Shown in pieces: positions 17,101-25,803 of a stretch of DNA of 64,000 bases. A program made the position numbers and the translations under genes. The stretch is from Thermohalobaculum sp050331335 (GTDB lineage: Bacteria; Pseudomonadota; Alphaproteobacteria; Rhodobacterales; Rhodobacteraceae). The notes under the pieces were generated by a model. The model was not told the DNA's origin. It saw only the letters and a program-made list of their open reading frames with translations, and ran no database searches. The stretch covers positions 1-64,000 of the forward strand of contig JBHJGY010000073.1 of the NCBI GenBank assembly GCA_050331335.1, in the 5' to 3' direction. Position 1 is the stretch's first letter; every line of letters starts with the position of its first letter.

Positions 17101-20100
17101 AACGGTTCCGATGCCGCCTGGGTTCAACATGCGCGGGGCAGCCTTCGGCCGGCCGGCACCACCCCCGCGGCGCAGGCCGCGGCGCAGGCCGTGGCAATGA
17201 CCTCGGAAGCGCTGACCGACATCGACGGCGTGACGCTCTATGACATGCTGGCGCAGGACGGCTACGACTACGGTCCGGACTTTCGACGGGTCACGTGTTT
17301 ACGATACGCCGGCCGAGAGGGGCGCGCGGCGTTGAACCCGACTGCGGCGCCTGGGGCAACCGCGCTGGATGCGGCTTTCCACGCGCTGCACCCAATGATT
17401 TCGGCGGCGCTCCCGGAGGAGACGTTGGCGGGAGACCTGCTCTTGCCGCAACGGATCGGGCGGCTTCGTCGCGGCACTGGTGGCCCAGCGGCCACCGCCG
17501 ATCTGTCGCTGCGCTGCGTCAGCGCCGAGAGCGTCACCGCGGATATCACCTTGCACGATGCGGCAGGCCGCGCGGTCCTGGCGGTCACAGCTGTCCGGCT
17601 CGACCGCCTGCGGCGGCGGTCCTTGCAACCTTGCAAGCTTTGGGTCGGCGATGCGGTCCCGCTGACGCCGGCGACACCTCAGGAGACCGCGCAGCTCGCG
17701 GACCGGCTGCGCCTGCGCTTCGACGGGTCGGATGCGGGCGAGGTTACGGATGCGGATCTGCTGCTGGACGCGCTGGCGCGCCGGGTGGCGTGGGAGACGC
17801 TGGGGCCACCGCGCGCCGGCGAGCCCCCTGTTGCGGAGGGCTTGCGCCGCGCCCTCGCGGTTGACGGCGCCGCGCCGGGCGTATCCCCCTGCCCCTATCC
17901 GCCGCGCGACGAGCTGGTGGCGGCTGTCCTGGCGCACGCGCCCCGGGAAGCGGCCCGGCTGCGCGCTGTGCTGGCGCTCGATGCAGCAACGGACGCACCG
18001 GAAGCGCTGCCGTCGGAGGCCAAGCTCAGCATTCCGGGGTCGGCGGCGCTCGCAGCTATACTCGGCACAGCGGTCGAATCTCTTGCGTCGGTGTGGCCGG
18101 CGGGGCGGCGGTTGCGCGTGCGAACGATCGGCGCGGAGGCCCGACTGGCGGCGGCGCGCCTGCCCGCGTCCACACTACGGTTTTGCAATGCCATGGAGGC
18201 CGGTGACGCCGCCGCCCAGGAGATTGACCTCGTGATTGCCTCGGAGCCAACATCAGCGGCGGCAGGGCGGCTCACGCTCGCACCGGCGCCCGCGCCCGCT
18301 GCGGAAAGGCGCGCCGGCGCGCTGGCCGCATTGGGGCTCTTGGTGGGACCGCCGAGCACCGGGCCTGCGCCGTACCCTGCCGGACGTCTCGGCATCGCCG
18401 CCTGGCCCGTGGCGGACACCGGCTTGCAAGTCGAGCTGTCGCTTGGCGCGCAAGCGCCGTCCCCGAAACGGGCAAGCCAGGTTCTTTCTCAGGCAAGCGG
18501 GCGGATCTTCGGCAAGGCGGCCGATCCCCTGCTCGCGGCTGGTCTCGCCGCCGTCCTGAGCGATGACGCCAGCGGGGATCTTGTCGTTCTGGCCGGCAGC
18601 CCCGGTGAGGCGCCCCTGACGACCTGGTTGGAGCAGACCGTGGCACAACTGCGCGCCGCGCTGGCCGAGACCCCGGCGCGCCTTTGGCTGGTCGGCAGCG
18701 CGGCGGCGGATGCGCTCGCTGCCCTGATCCGCACGATCACGAATGAGCACGCAGCCATCGAGAGCCGGTTGGTCACGGTGGACCCCTCGGTCGATGCGAG
18801 CGCCACGGCGGCCCGGCTGAGCGCATTCTTGGCCAACCCGCCCGCCGAGCGGGAATTGCATCTTACAGCCGAGGGCGACTGGGCTCCCAGGCTGCGCCAC
18901 CACGTCCCAGCGCACGCTGCAACTCCGCCGACCGGGCCGGCGAAACTGCTCCTGGGCCGGCGGGGCGATCTGGGGTCGGCGAGCTGGCGCCCGATGTCAC
19001 GCCGCGCGCCAGGACCCGGCGAGGTGGAACTCCAGATCCACGCGGCCGCCCTGAATTTCCGTGATGCGATGATCGCGTCGGGAGCGCTGCCGATCGGCAT
19101 GCTCGAGGGCGGTGGGGCCGGCGGGGAGCTCGGGATGGATTGCGCCGGCGTCGTTCTCCGCTCGGGTCCGGGCGTCTCGATCGCGCCAGGGACACGGGTT
19201 GCGACCGTTGCGCGCGCCGCGCTTGCGACCCATGCCTATGCCCGGGCCGACGCACTGATGCCGCTGCCTCAGGACGTAGACTTTCCCGAAGCCGCCGCCC
19301 TGCCTGTCGCGATGCTCACCGCCGAGCATGCGCTCAGCGAGGTTGCGCGGCTGGGACCGGACGAGACGCTACTGATCCACGCCGGTGCGGGCGGCGTTGG
19401 GCTTGCTGCGCTCGACCTTGCCCGACGGCGCGGCGCCCGGGTCTTCGCAACAGCTGGCACGGCGGACAAGCGGGCCCTTTTGCGCAGCCTCGGAGCGGTG
19501 GAGGTCTTCGACAGCCGCAGCCTGGAGTTTGCCGACGCGGTGATGGACGCAACCGATGGCGTGGGAGTGGACCTGGTGTTGAACGGGCTTTCAGGACCGG
19601 CGATGCGGCGCTCGCTCGACTGTCTGGCCGAGGGCGGCCGGTTCATTGAGCTCGGCAAGCGTGACGCGGTGGAGAACACCCAGATCGGCCTCGGCGCGCT
19701 GGCGGGCAACCGGAGCTACCACGCAATCGACATCGACAGCCTGCTTGCGCGCCGCGCCCCCTTGGCCCGCCGCCTCTGCGCCACGGTTGCCGCGCGCATC
19801 GCCGACGGCACCCGTCCGCACCTGCCGATCCAGCTGTTCACCTCAGAGCAAGTGGCGGATGCGCTGAGGTTGATCCGACGTGGCGGGCATATCGGCAAGG
19901 TGGTTGTCCTGCCGCCGCCGGCGGCTGAGGCCACGCCCGAGATCGGGGGCGCATGGCTGATCAGTGGCGGCCATGGCGGGATCGGCCTGCATCTGGCGCG
20001 CTGGCTCGCCGCGCGCGGCGCGTCTAAACTCTGGTTGGTGTCGCGGCGCGGCCACCCGGGCCCCGAGGAGCGGGCGCTCTTCGATGAGGTCGCATCGAGC

Positions 20101-21114
20101 GGGGTCGAAACGGTGTCTTTGGCGGCCGACATCGCGGATCCCGGGGCGGTCGCGGATTTGCTGGCGCGCATTGCCGCGGCCGGCGGGCTCACGGGTGTGA
20201 TCCACGCCGCGGGCGTCGCGCGCGACGCAACGCTTGCCGAAAGCGCGCCTGCGCTTGTGTCGGAGGTGGCGCGGCCAAAGCTCGCCGGAGCTGAGCTGCT
20301 GGATCTGGCCACGCGGGCGTTGGCGCCGCGGCATTTCGTGCTGATCGGTTCGCTCGCGTCCGTCACGGGCAATCCGGGCCAGGCTGCTTACGCTGCGGCG
20401 AATGGGGCGCTCGCCGAGGTGATCGCCCGACGCCGACGGCAGGGCTTGCCGGGGTTTGTGGCCGCGCTCGGGCCGATCGCCGATGCCGGCATGCTCGCGC
20501 GGAACACACGCTTGCGACGCCGGATCGCAGACGCGGCGCCGGGGACGCTGATTTCGGCCGAGCAGGCCGTCCAAGGGCTTGAGGCAGCCCTCGCCCTACC
20601 GAACCCGCCGGCTGTGCTGACGATCGCCACCGAGGCATGGACGGACGCAGTCGCCCCGTTGCCGATCGTCGCGAGCCCGGCCTTTGAAGAGGTCCGATCC
20701 CAGGGGCCAGCGGCTTTATCTGTGGCAACCCGGTGGCGAGACGCAATCGCGGGTCGCAGCTCCGAAGCGGCTGCTGCCTATTTAACCGAGCGCCTGGTGG
20801 AGACGGCTGCCGAGGTCTTGCGTCAGCCTCGTGAGGAGATCGACCGACACCGCCCGCTGGCCGAGCTTGGGCTCGACAGTTTGATGGCGATGGACCTCAA
20901 GCTTCGGGCCGAGGAGCGGTTCGGGGGACCCATGGCCGGCTTCGGCGTCGCTGACGCGACAAGCTTGGCAGATCTCGGACGGGCGCTTGCGTCGGAGAGC
21001 ACGACCGAAGACGGCGATCGCGAGATCTTGGCGCTCGCTCATCGACACGGCGCGCCGGTCGACGCGATTTCGCAGGCGGCGGCCGCCGCAGCAGCCGGCG
21101 CAGCGCGACCATGA
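14122..21114 (+). CDS. rkpA: Fully reducing type I polyketide/fatty-acid synthase, RkpA-like
   Basis: About 2330 residues in the order KS (28-445), AT (545-870), DH (905-1170), an uncharacterised interdomain region (1175-1610), ER (1612-1928), KR (1935-2150) and ACP (2215-2300). Catalytic residues are visible: KS Cys195 in VDTACSSS, His330 in EAHGTGTP, His368 in GNIGHLE; AT Ser635 in GHSVG, with HAYHSS suggesting malonyl use; DH His926 in HQIDGKATMP; ER LIHAGAGGVG; KR LISGGHGGIG; ACP Ser2253 in LGLDSLMAMD. It should build a saturated acyl chain iteratively. The architecture and neighbours match rhizobial RkpA of K-antigen synthesis. GTG 14122 has AAGGAG eight bases upstream; ATG 14116 is also in frame but too close to it. 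It overlaps the next gene by ATGA. Confidence 0.88.
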   Translation: MDQLVRRQGDDACSGTEQDVPSAATLPLAIIGQACRLPDADSPAALQTRLDAGHCAIAPMRGRRWPRAGTLHPGRVPGFSYTDAAALVAELWAFDAGFFGISAREAAQMDPQQRLLLMTAWEAIEDAGLTRERLNSGRTGVYIGCSAMDHGHLVNAEPTRIDAGFMTGNTLSLAANRLSHAFDLTGPSLTVDTACSSSLIALDLAARALAAGEIDLALVGGAHALLSPVPFVGFSQAAMLSPSGRLRPFDAEADGYVRGEGAVVVVLARAETAAEAGDAAHAHLLATGTASAGRRGPIMRPDSGRQAALMRETLARAGLTAADLAFVEAHGTGTPLGDPAEATAIGHALGRPGAEPLPIGSVKGNIGHLEPASGLAGLLKAGLALEAGILPPSVGVSRPTPRVDFARLGLELAVSAVPLATGARAALVNSFGFGGANACAVIAKAPKTAGDSPATPPEPGEVPGALVLSAASSAALGALIDRWRARLHTASETEAAELVSAAAHRRSRLAHRAVVAVDPLRPQACLTEGARIVKGICAPGEGKLAFVFCGNGAQVAGMGAELYATDPAYRAAYDNVAAQFCRIDPAQDPRAALCADEAALSCPLIGQPALFALQVALVEALAERGMRPSAVVGHSVGEVAAAWAAGALSLADAVGLIATRAPLLKHLPPGGMVALRTGRAEAEQALAEAGIAGLTLSGDNAPNSTTISGSEAALADFRRFARGKRLAVRPLTVGHAYHSSAVEPVRAAFLDGLADLAPRTTSVSFAAAADGGLRDGAALDAGYWWRNLRAPVRFREAVTALGEIGCTLFLEIGPRPLLGGAVEETARAAGRPVAVIPGLGGGVSTADEIVAGALAHGAPIAGDRLFGAPRPLRHRLPPTPWATRDHRICPPAAEPAEPLLGTALRPDLAIWESVVDTALHPWLAGHQIDGKATMPAAAFAEIALAAGAELTGAEAMEVAGLDLLATLALDAAPRRLRTRHLADSGGFVIEGRPNGSDAAWVQHARGSLRPAGTTPAAQAAAQAVAMTSEALTDIDGVTLYDMLAQDGYDYGPDFRRVTCLRYAGREGRAALNPTAAPGATALDAAFHALHPMISAALPEETLAGDLLLPQRIGRLRRGTGGPAATADLSLRCVSAESVTADITLHDAAGRAVLAVTAVRLDRLRRRSLQPCKLWVGDAVPLTPATPQETAQLADRLRLRFDGSDAGEVTDADLLLDALARRVAWETLGPPRAGEPPVAEGLRRALAVDGAAPGVSPCPYPPRDELVAAVLAHAPREAARLRAVLALDAATDAPEALPSEAKLSIPGSAALAAILGTAVESLASVWPAGRRLRVRTIGAEARLAAARLPASTLRFCNAMEAGDAAAQEIDLVIASEPTSAAAGRLTLAPAPAPAAERRAGALAALGLLVGPPSTGPAPYPAGRLGIAAWPVADTGLQVELSLGAQAPSPKRASQVLSQASGRIFGKAADPLLAAGLAAVLSDDASGDLVVLAGSPGEAPLTTWLEQTVAQLRAALAETPARLWLVGSAAADALAALIRTITNEHAAIESRLVTVDPSVDASATAARLSAFLANPPAERELHLTAEGDWAPRLRHHVPAHAATPPTGPAKLLLGRRGDLGSASWRPMSRRAPGPGEVELQIHAAALNFRDAMIASGALPIGMLEGGGAGGELGMDCAGVVLRSGPGVSIAPGTRVATVARAALATHAYARADALMPLPQDVDFPEAAALPVAMLTAEHALSEVARLGPDETLLIHAGAGGVGLAALDLARRRGARVFATAGTADKRALLRSLGAVEVFDSRSLEFADAVMDATDGVGVDLVLNGLSGPAMRRSLDCLAEGGRFIELGKRDAVENTQIGLGALAGNRSYHAIDIDSLLARRAPLARRLCATVAARIADGTRPHLPIQLFTSEQVADALRLIRRGGHIGKVVVLPPPAAEATPEIGGAWLISGGHGGIGLHLARWLAARGASKLWLVSRRGHPGPEERALFDEVASSGVETVSLAADIADPGAVADLLARIAAAGGLTGVIHAAGVARDATLAESAPALVSEVARPKLAGAELLDLATRALAPRHFVLIGSLASVTGNPGQAAYAAANGALAEVIARRRRQGLPGFVAALGPIADAGMLARNTRLRRRIADAAPGTLISAEQAVQGLEAALALPNPPAVLTIATEAWTDAVAPLPIVASPAFEEVRSQGPAALSVATRWRDAIAGRSSEAAAAYLTERLVETAAEVLRQPREEIDRHRPLAELGLDSLMAMDLKLRAEERFGGPMAGFGVADATSLADLGRALASESTTEDGDREILALAHRHGAPVDAISQAAAAAAAGAARP

Positions 21115-22391
21115 GCGGCGGTTCGCCCCTGCTGAGCGGGTTGCGCGCGCAAGCGGCGGCGCGACAGGCACCGGCGGCTCAAACCTCCGAATTCGGCGAC
21201 CCGTTTGCGGAACTGCCGGAGTTGGTGGAAATCGGGGTTCAGCTCGACACCCTGGCTGCGCTCGGCTTGTCGCTGCCTTTCTACCGGTTAAACGAAGGCG
21301 CCGACGCGGCCCGGGCGGTCGTTGGGGGGCACGAACTCGTTTCTTTTGCGAGCTACGATTATCTTGGTCTGAACGCCCATCCCGCCGTACAGGCCGCAGC
21401 GCAGGCGGCGGTCGCCCGTTGGGGGATCTCGGCTGGGGCAAGCCGGCTCGTCGGCGGCGAGCGGCCCCATCACCGGCGGCTCGAAGCGGCGCTTGCCCGC
21501 TTTCAAGGTACCGAGGACTGCCTCACTTTCGTCTCGGGCCATGCGACCAATGTCACCGCGATTGCTGCGCTTGTCGGGCCGGACGACCTCATCATCACAG
21601 ACGCCCTCGTGCATAACTCGGTGGCGGTCGGCGCGCAGCTCTCCGGCGCCCGGCGGCTCACCATGCCCCATGGCGACACAGATTGGCTCGATCGGGAACT
21701 CACGCGTCAGCGTGGCCGCGCGCGCCGTGTTCTCATCGCGGTGGAGGGGCTTTACTCGATGGACGGCGATGTCCCGGATCTGGCCCGTCTGGTCGACATC
21801 AAACAACGGCACCAAGCTTGGCTTATGGTTGACGAGGCGCATGCCTTGGGGGTGCTCGGTGAGACCGGTCGCGGCTCAGCACAGCACTGCGGCGTCGATC
21901 CGAGGGCGGTAGAGGTCTGGATGGGCACCCTGTCGAAGACGTTGGCGGGGTGCGGCGGCTATATCTGCGGATCGCGGTCGCTCATCACCTTGCTCAAGGC
22001 GCGTGCGAGCGGATTTGTTTATTCGGTCGCGATGGCCGCCCCTGTGACAGCGGCGGCCGAGGCGGCCCTTGAGGTCCTGGCGCAAGCGCCTCATCGGGTC
22101 ACACGGCTTCAGGCGAACAGCCGCCGGTTTCTTCGCGGCGCCCAAGCAGCGGGGCTAGAGACCGGACGTGCGGCAGGGGCCGCGGTGATCCCAGTGATGA
22201 CCGGCGACAGCTTGACCGCCCTGCGGCTCTCCGCCGGGCTCTTTGCCCGGGGGATTTTCGCCCTCCCGGTTGTCCACCCCGCCGTCCCGGAGCGCGCCGC
22301 CCGCGTGCGCTTCTTCGTCACCTCAGAGCATACGGCCGCGGAGATCGACCGGGCCGTCTCCGAAACCCGGGCCGTGCTCGCAGCGCTTTAG
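21111..22391 (+). CDS. rkpG: PLP-dependent alpha-oxoamine synthase, RkpG-like
   Basis: A 426-residue fold-type I PLP enzyme of the AONS/KBL/SPT/ALAS group. Landmarks are SFASYDYLGLNAHP, SAGASRLVGGERPHHRRLE, the PLP-stacking His in DALVHNS, VDEAHALGVLGETGRG, and Lys276 in GTLSKTLAGCGGY, which forms the internal aldimine. The SKxLA.GG context is closer to serine palmitoyltransferase-type motifs than to classic BioF, but that is a reading by eye. It has an extra N-terminal segment of about 50 residues. It would condense an acyl thioester with an amino acid with loss of CO2; the acyl-ACP from the upstream synthase is the obvious donor. Its start overlaps the synthase stop (ATGA), and its stop overlaps the stop of the convergent SDR gene. 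Confidence 0.88.
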   Translation: MSGGSPLLSGLRAQAAARQAPAAQTSEFGDPFAELPELVEIGVQLDTLAALGLSLPFYRLNEGADAARAVVGGHELVSFASYDYLGLNAHPAVQAAAQAAVARWGISAGASRLVGGERPHHRRLEAALARFQGTEDCLTFVSGHATNVTAIAALVGPDDLIITDALVHNSVAVGAQLSGARRLTMPHGDTDWLDRELTRQRGRARRVLIAVEGLYSMDGDVPDLARLVDIKQRHQAWLMVDEAHALGVLGETGRGSAQHCGVDPRAVEVWMGTLSKTLAGCGGYICGSRSLITLLKARASGFVYSVAMAAPVTAAAEAALEVLAQAPHRVTRLQANSRRFLRGAQAAGLETGRAAGAAVIPVMTGDSLTALRLSAGLFARGIFALPVVHPAVPERAARVRFFVTSEHTAAEIDRAVSETRAVLAAL

Positions 22392-23170
22392 GACACAGGG
22401 CCCGGATCAGGCAGGATCCGAGGTGCGACGCGCCGCCAGATCAGATCCGACAGCGCGGTCGGCAGGAGAGCGTCCGCCCGAAGCGCCAGCACCAGGCCCA
22501 AGGGGAAGCTCGCGACCGCGCGCCCGCGCGCTGCCGCCGCGAGGATCCGGGCGGCGGCACGCTCGGGCGGCATCTCCAAGGGACGTGGCCCGAGATGGCG
22601 CTCGGACATCGGCGTGGTCACGAAACCGGGGCAGACGACCGTGACACCGACACCATCCGGCGCCAGAGCGCCGCGAAGGGCGGCGCCATAGGCGCGCAGA
22701 CCCGCCTTGCTCGCGGCGTAGGCGGCCATACCCGGCATCGGGCGCAGCGCCGCGAGCGAGCTGACGAGGACGATGCGGCCGGCGCCGCGGGCGCGCAGGC
22801 GGGGGATCAGCGGGTCGAGCGTGTTGATCGCACCGATCAGGTTGACCTCGACCACCTGTTGCTGAGCGGCGCGCGTCTCCGGCGCCCCATCCGGTGCGGG
22901 ACCGCTGCTGACGCCGGCATTGGCGAGCACAAGCGAAACCGGATGGCGATCGTCGAAGGCGCCGAGCACGGATGCGAGCTCGGCCGCGTTGCGCAGGTCG
23001 ACCGCGGCAGCCTCTGCCTCGGCCCCAAGCGCGCGCGCGCGCCGGGCGGCTCGGGCCGTTCGGGCATGGTTGCGCCCCAGCAGGAGCAGCGCCACGCCGG
23101 GGCGGGCCAGCCGGTCGACCAGCGCCGCTCCGATGCCGGAGGACGCCCCGGTGATCACGATCCCCCTCAT
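22388..23170 (-). CDS. rkpH: Short-chain dehydrogenase/reductase, RkpH-like
   Basis: A 260-residue classical SDR: cofactor motif TGASSGIG, NAG (LVLANAGVSS), catalytic Ser in IVLVSSLAA and YAASK. The C-terminal roughly 40 residues are hydrophobic and basic (FPLGLVLALRADALLPTAL), as in SDRs acting on membrane lipids such as 3-ketosphinganine reductase-like proteins. By position, next to an oxoamine synthase, it is likely to reduce the keto group of the condensation product. It is transcribed leftward toward the synthase operon, and its stop codon overlaps the oxoamine-synthase stop (TTAG). It follows the kpsS-like gene by 14 bp on the same strand. Confidence 0.85.
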   Translation of the reverse strand: MRGIVITGASSGIGAALVDRLARPGVALLLLGRNHARTARAARRARALGAEAEAAAVDLRNAAELASVLGAFDDRHPVSLVLANAGVSSGPAPDGAPETRAAQQQVVEVNLIGAINTLDPLIPRLRARGAGRIVLVSSLAALRPMPGMAAYAASKAGLRAYGAALRGALAPDGVGVTVVCPGFVTTPMSERHLGPRPLEMPPERAAARILAAAARGRAVASFPLGLVLALRADALLPTALSDLIWRRVAPRILPDPGPVS

Positions 23171-23184
23171 CGGGAGCGCCCGGC

Positions 23185-24417
23185 TCAAAACGGCACCGGT
23201 CCGAGGATCCGCGCGGCCGTCCCGGCTGCTCCCGCCCGCACCGAGGGGCCGTCGAACCCCCCGGGGACCTGCACGGTGTGGGCCAGCATGGTGACGAAGG
23301 CTTCGGTCAGCGCATGGTCCGGCGGCGTCGGCGCGCGCCAGAAGCCGTCGAGGGCTTGGCGATCGGTCAGGCCGGGGACGTCGTAAATCGCATGGCCCAG
23401 AAGCTTCACCGGTATCCCACAACGCAGAGCGGTGAGCCCTGCTGTTGAGTTTACGGTCACGAGACCGGCCGCACGGCCCAAGAGCCAGTCGAGATCGCCG
23501 CCAGCAAGGTAATGGCAGCGCGCGCCGACCCCTGCCGCCGCCGCGGCCCGGCGCACCCGGCGCGCCCAGAGCGCGAGCCCGTTGTCGAGCGGATGGCGCT
23601 TGACCACGAGGCGAGCCCGCGGCGGCGCTGCGCGGGCGAAAGAAGCGATGACGGTCTCCAACGCGCCGGCGACGCCGCCTGGCGGACCATCCCGGCGGAT
23701 CTGAAAGTCGGTCTCGAGCTGCAGCGGGAAGATGAAAACCGGGCCGCCGGCCTGCAGGATGCAGCTCAGCACGCGGTGCGCCCTGCGGGCGGCGAGCGGC
23801 GCCCCCACCGCCTTGCCGAGCCAGCCTGCCCAGTCGAACACCGGCCCGTGCAGCGCATGCACCCGATAATGCGGCCAGGCCGGCCTTGCCAGGAGCGTGG
23901 CAAGGTTCCAGGCGACATCCATCGCCGCATAATTGGCGAAGCAGCCGGGCCGCGCGCCAGAGCCGCCAGAAGCCGGGCTGTCATCGGCGAGGGCTCGGAT
24001 CCGAGCAGGATCGCGGGGGATCCGGGAGCGGGCGCCCATGCCATCTGGCTCCACGGTGATCCATCCCGGGCGGAGATAACCCTGTTCGACGATGTGCACC
24101 CGCGCACCCGCCGCCTGAGCCTCGGCGATGCCATCGCAGTGCCAGTCACGGCCATCGCCGAGGCAGACCAAGTCGGTCGCCCCGCGCTCTGCCAGCAGAC
24201 GCCGCAGCCAGGGACGCCAGGCCGCAGGCCGGCCGCGGAAGCTGACGGCCGGACCACGCCAAAACAGTCTGTCGCCACCGGACAGCAGCACCCGCGTGAC
24301 CGCCGCCCCGGACGCCTCGAGCGCCGCGCCCAGATGCCAAAAGAACCAAGAGGCGGGCCCCTGCAGGAGAACCAGGTGGCGGCCGGCGCCGGGCGGGGTG
24401 GTATCGCGGGGGCTCAT
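23185..24417 (-). CDS. kpsS: Capsular polysaccharide protein KpsS-like (Kdo transferase family)
   Basis: A 410-residue cytosolic protein of the KpsC/KpsS family. Diagnostic motifs are VLLQGPASWFFWHLG near the start, GYLRPGWITVEP, FIFPLQLETDFQIR, VVKRHPLDNG, TVNSTAGLTALRCGIPVK and YDVPGLTDRQALDGFW. In Escherichia coli, KpsS and KpsC add the poly-beta-Kdo linker to the lipid acceptor before glycan polymerisation or export. In rhizobia the equivalent is RkpJ. It is the single-domain KpsS size, not the two-domain KpsC. It lies upstream of the SDR gene and divergent from a paralogue 63 bp away. Confidence 0.88.
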   Translation of the reverse strand: MSPRDTTPPGAGRHLVLLQGPASWFFWHLGAALEASGAAVTRVLLSGGDRLFWRGPAVSFRGRPAAWRPWLRRLLAERGATDLVCLGDGRDWHCDGIAEAQAAGARVHIVEQGYLRPGWITVEPDGMGARSRIPRDPARIRALADDSPASGGSGARPGCFANYAAMDVAWNLATLLARPAWPHYRVHALHGPVFDWAGWLGKAVGAPLAARRAHRVLSCILQAGGPVFIFPLQLETDFQIRRDGPPGGVAGALETVIASFARAAPPRARLVVKRHPLDNGLALWARRVRRAAAAAGVGARCHYLAGGDLDWLLGRAAGLVTVNSTAGLTALRCGIPVKLLGHAIYDVPGLTDRQALDGFWRAPTPPDHALTEAFVTMLAHTVQVPGGFDGPSVRAGAAGTAARILGPVPF

Positions 24418-24480
24418 GCGCACAACGTTAACCCTGCTGGGGTAAACGGCTGGTAACCGCGCTGACAAAGGGAGCCCCAG

Positions 24481-25803
24481 ATGACCGCCCCACGCACCGT
24501 CTTGATGCTGCAGGGTCCGCCCTGCCGGTTCTGGCGCGAGCTGGGCGACGCGCTGCGCCGCGACGGGCGGCGGGTGCTGCATGTCGGCTTCTGCCTGGCC
24601 GATCTGGTGTTCTGGCGCCGGCCCGGACTTCGGCTCTATCGCGGGCGGCTGCGCGACTGGCCCCGGGCACTGGACCGGATCATTGCGGCCGAGAAGGTCA
24701 GCGACATTCTCTACTATGCGGACCGCCTGCCCTATCACCGCGCGGCGATCACAGCGGCCCGGCGGGCGGGCATCAGGGCCTGGGCGATCGAGAATGGCTA
24801 TCTCCGGCCGGACTGGATCACCATGGAACCCGAGGCGATGGGCGCGTTTTCCCGGTTGCCGCGGGATCCAGCGGCGATCTCGGCACTGGCGGCGGGGCAG
24901 CAGCTGCCCGATCTGGCGCCGCAATATCGCCACGGCTTCGCCCGCGAGGCGGCCTCCGAGGTGGCCTTCGGGCTCGCCATGACCTTGGGGCGGCCTTTCT
25001 TTCCGCGCTATGTGTCGGACAAGGCTCTGCCGCCGATCGTCGACCATCTGAGCTGGCTCGTCAAATGGGCGCGCGGTACCGGCGCGGCACCTGGCGATGG
25101 GGTCAGACTGGCAGCTGGCGGGGACGTTTTGCTCGCGATGCAACTGCAGACCGACTATCAAATCCGGGCGTCGTCGCCGTTCCGCTGCCTGTCTGAGATG
25201 ATCGAGGCGGTGCTGGCCTCATTCGCCGCTCATGCACGCGCACCCCAGCGGCTGATCGTCAAGCTCCACCCGATGGACAATGGACTTGAAGCCTGGCCAC
25301 GGCGGATCCGGCAGGCGGCCGCGCGGCACGGCGTGGGGCCCCGGGTCGTCGTTGTCGATGGCGGAGATCTCGAGGCATTGTTGCGCGACGCGCGGGGTCT
25401 GATCACCGTCAACTCCACCGTCGGGCTGAAGGCGCTGACCATGGGATGCCCGGTGATCGCTCTCGGCGACGCGGTCTATGACATCGCGGGACTGACCCAT
25501 GCGGGCGGGCTTGACAGTTTTTGGGCGGCACCGACGCCGGTCGACCGCGGGCTCTGCGCTCGTTTTGTTACCGCCCTGGCCGCCCGGGCGCAGATCCGTG
25601 GCTCGTTCTACGCACCGGCCGGGCGCGCGGCAGCGATCCGGGAGATCGTCCGGCGATTGCAGGCGCCGGACGGCTTTTGGCAAGGACTTCGCCCCAGCTC
25701 TTCGGTGGGGCTGCGCCGGCGCGGCAGCGAGACCGCCAAGGCGCGGGTGCGGCGAGCGGGTCAGCCCGCCGCAGAGCCGGTGCGGCCGCTGCCCCTCAGT
25801 TGA
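24481..25803 (+). CDS. Second KpsS-like capsule protein
   Basis: A 440-residue paralogue of the neighbouring KpsS-like protein. The motifs align one for one: VLMLQGPPCRFWRELG, GYLRPDWITMEP, LLAMQLQTDYQIR, IVKLHPMDNG, TVNSTVGLKALTMGCPV and YDIAGLTHAGGLDSFW. Its C-terminus adds about 45 Arg/Pro-rich residues not seen in the paralogue. It probably adds a different Kdo linkage, replacing the two-domain KpsC with two separate proteins; that is inference. It diverges from the first copy, and its 3' end overlaps the convergent export lipoprotein gene by 8 bp. Confidence 0.85.
   Translation: MTAPRTVLMLQGPPCRFWRELGDALRRDGRRVLHVGFCLADLVFWRRPGLRLYRGRLRDWPRALDRIIAAEKVSDILYYADRLPYHRAAITAARRAGIRAWAIENGYLRPDWITMEPEAMGAFSRLPRDPAAISALAAGQQLPDLAPQYRHGFAREAASEVAFGLAMTLGRPFFPRYVSDKALPPIVDHLSWLVKWARGTGAAPGDGVRLAAGGDVLLAMQLQTDYQIRASSPFRCLSEMIEAVLASFAAHARAPQRLIVKLHPMDNGLEAWPRRIRQAAARHGVGPRVVVVDGGDLEALLRDARGLITVNSTVGLKALTMGCPVIALGDAVYDIAGLTHAGGLDSFWAAPTPVDRGLCARFVTALAARAQIRGSFYAPAGRAAAIREIVRRLQAPDGFWQGLRPSSSVGLRRRGSETAKARVRRAGQPAAEPVRPLPLS

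Noticed and set aside
24418..25161. N-terminal extension of the first KpsS-like frame to 658 residues
   Set aside because: It would read antisense through the divergent paralogue; family homology begins at about the ATG at 24417.
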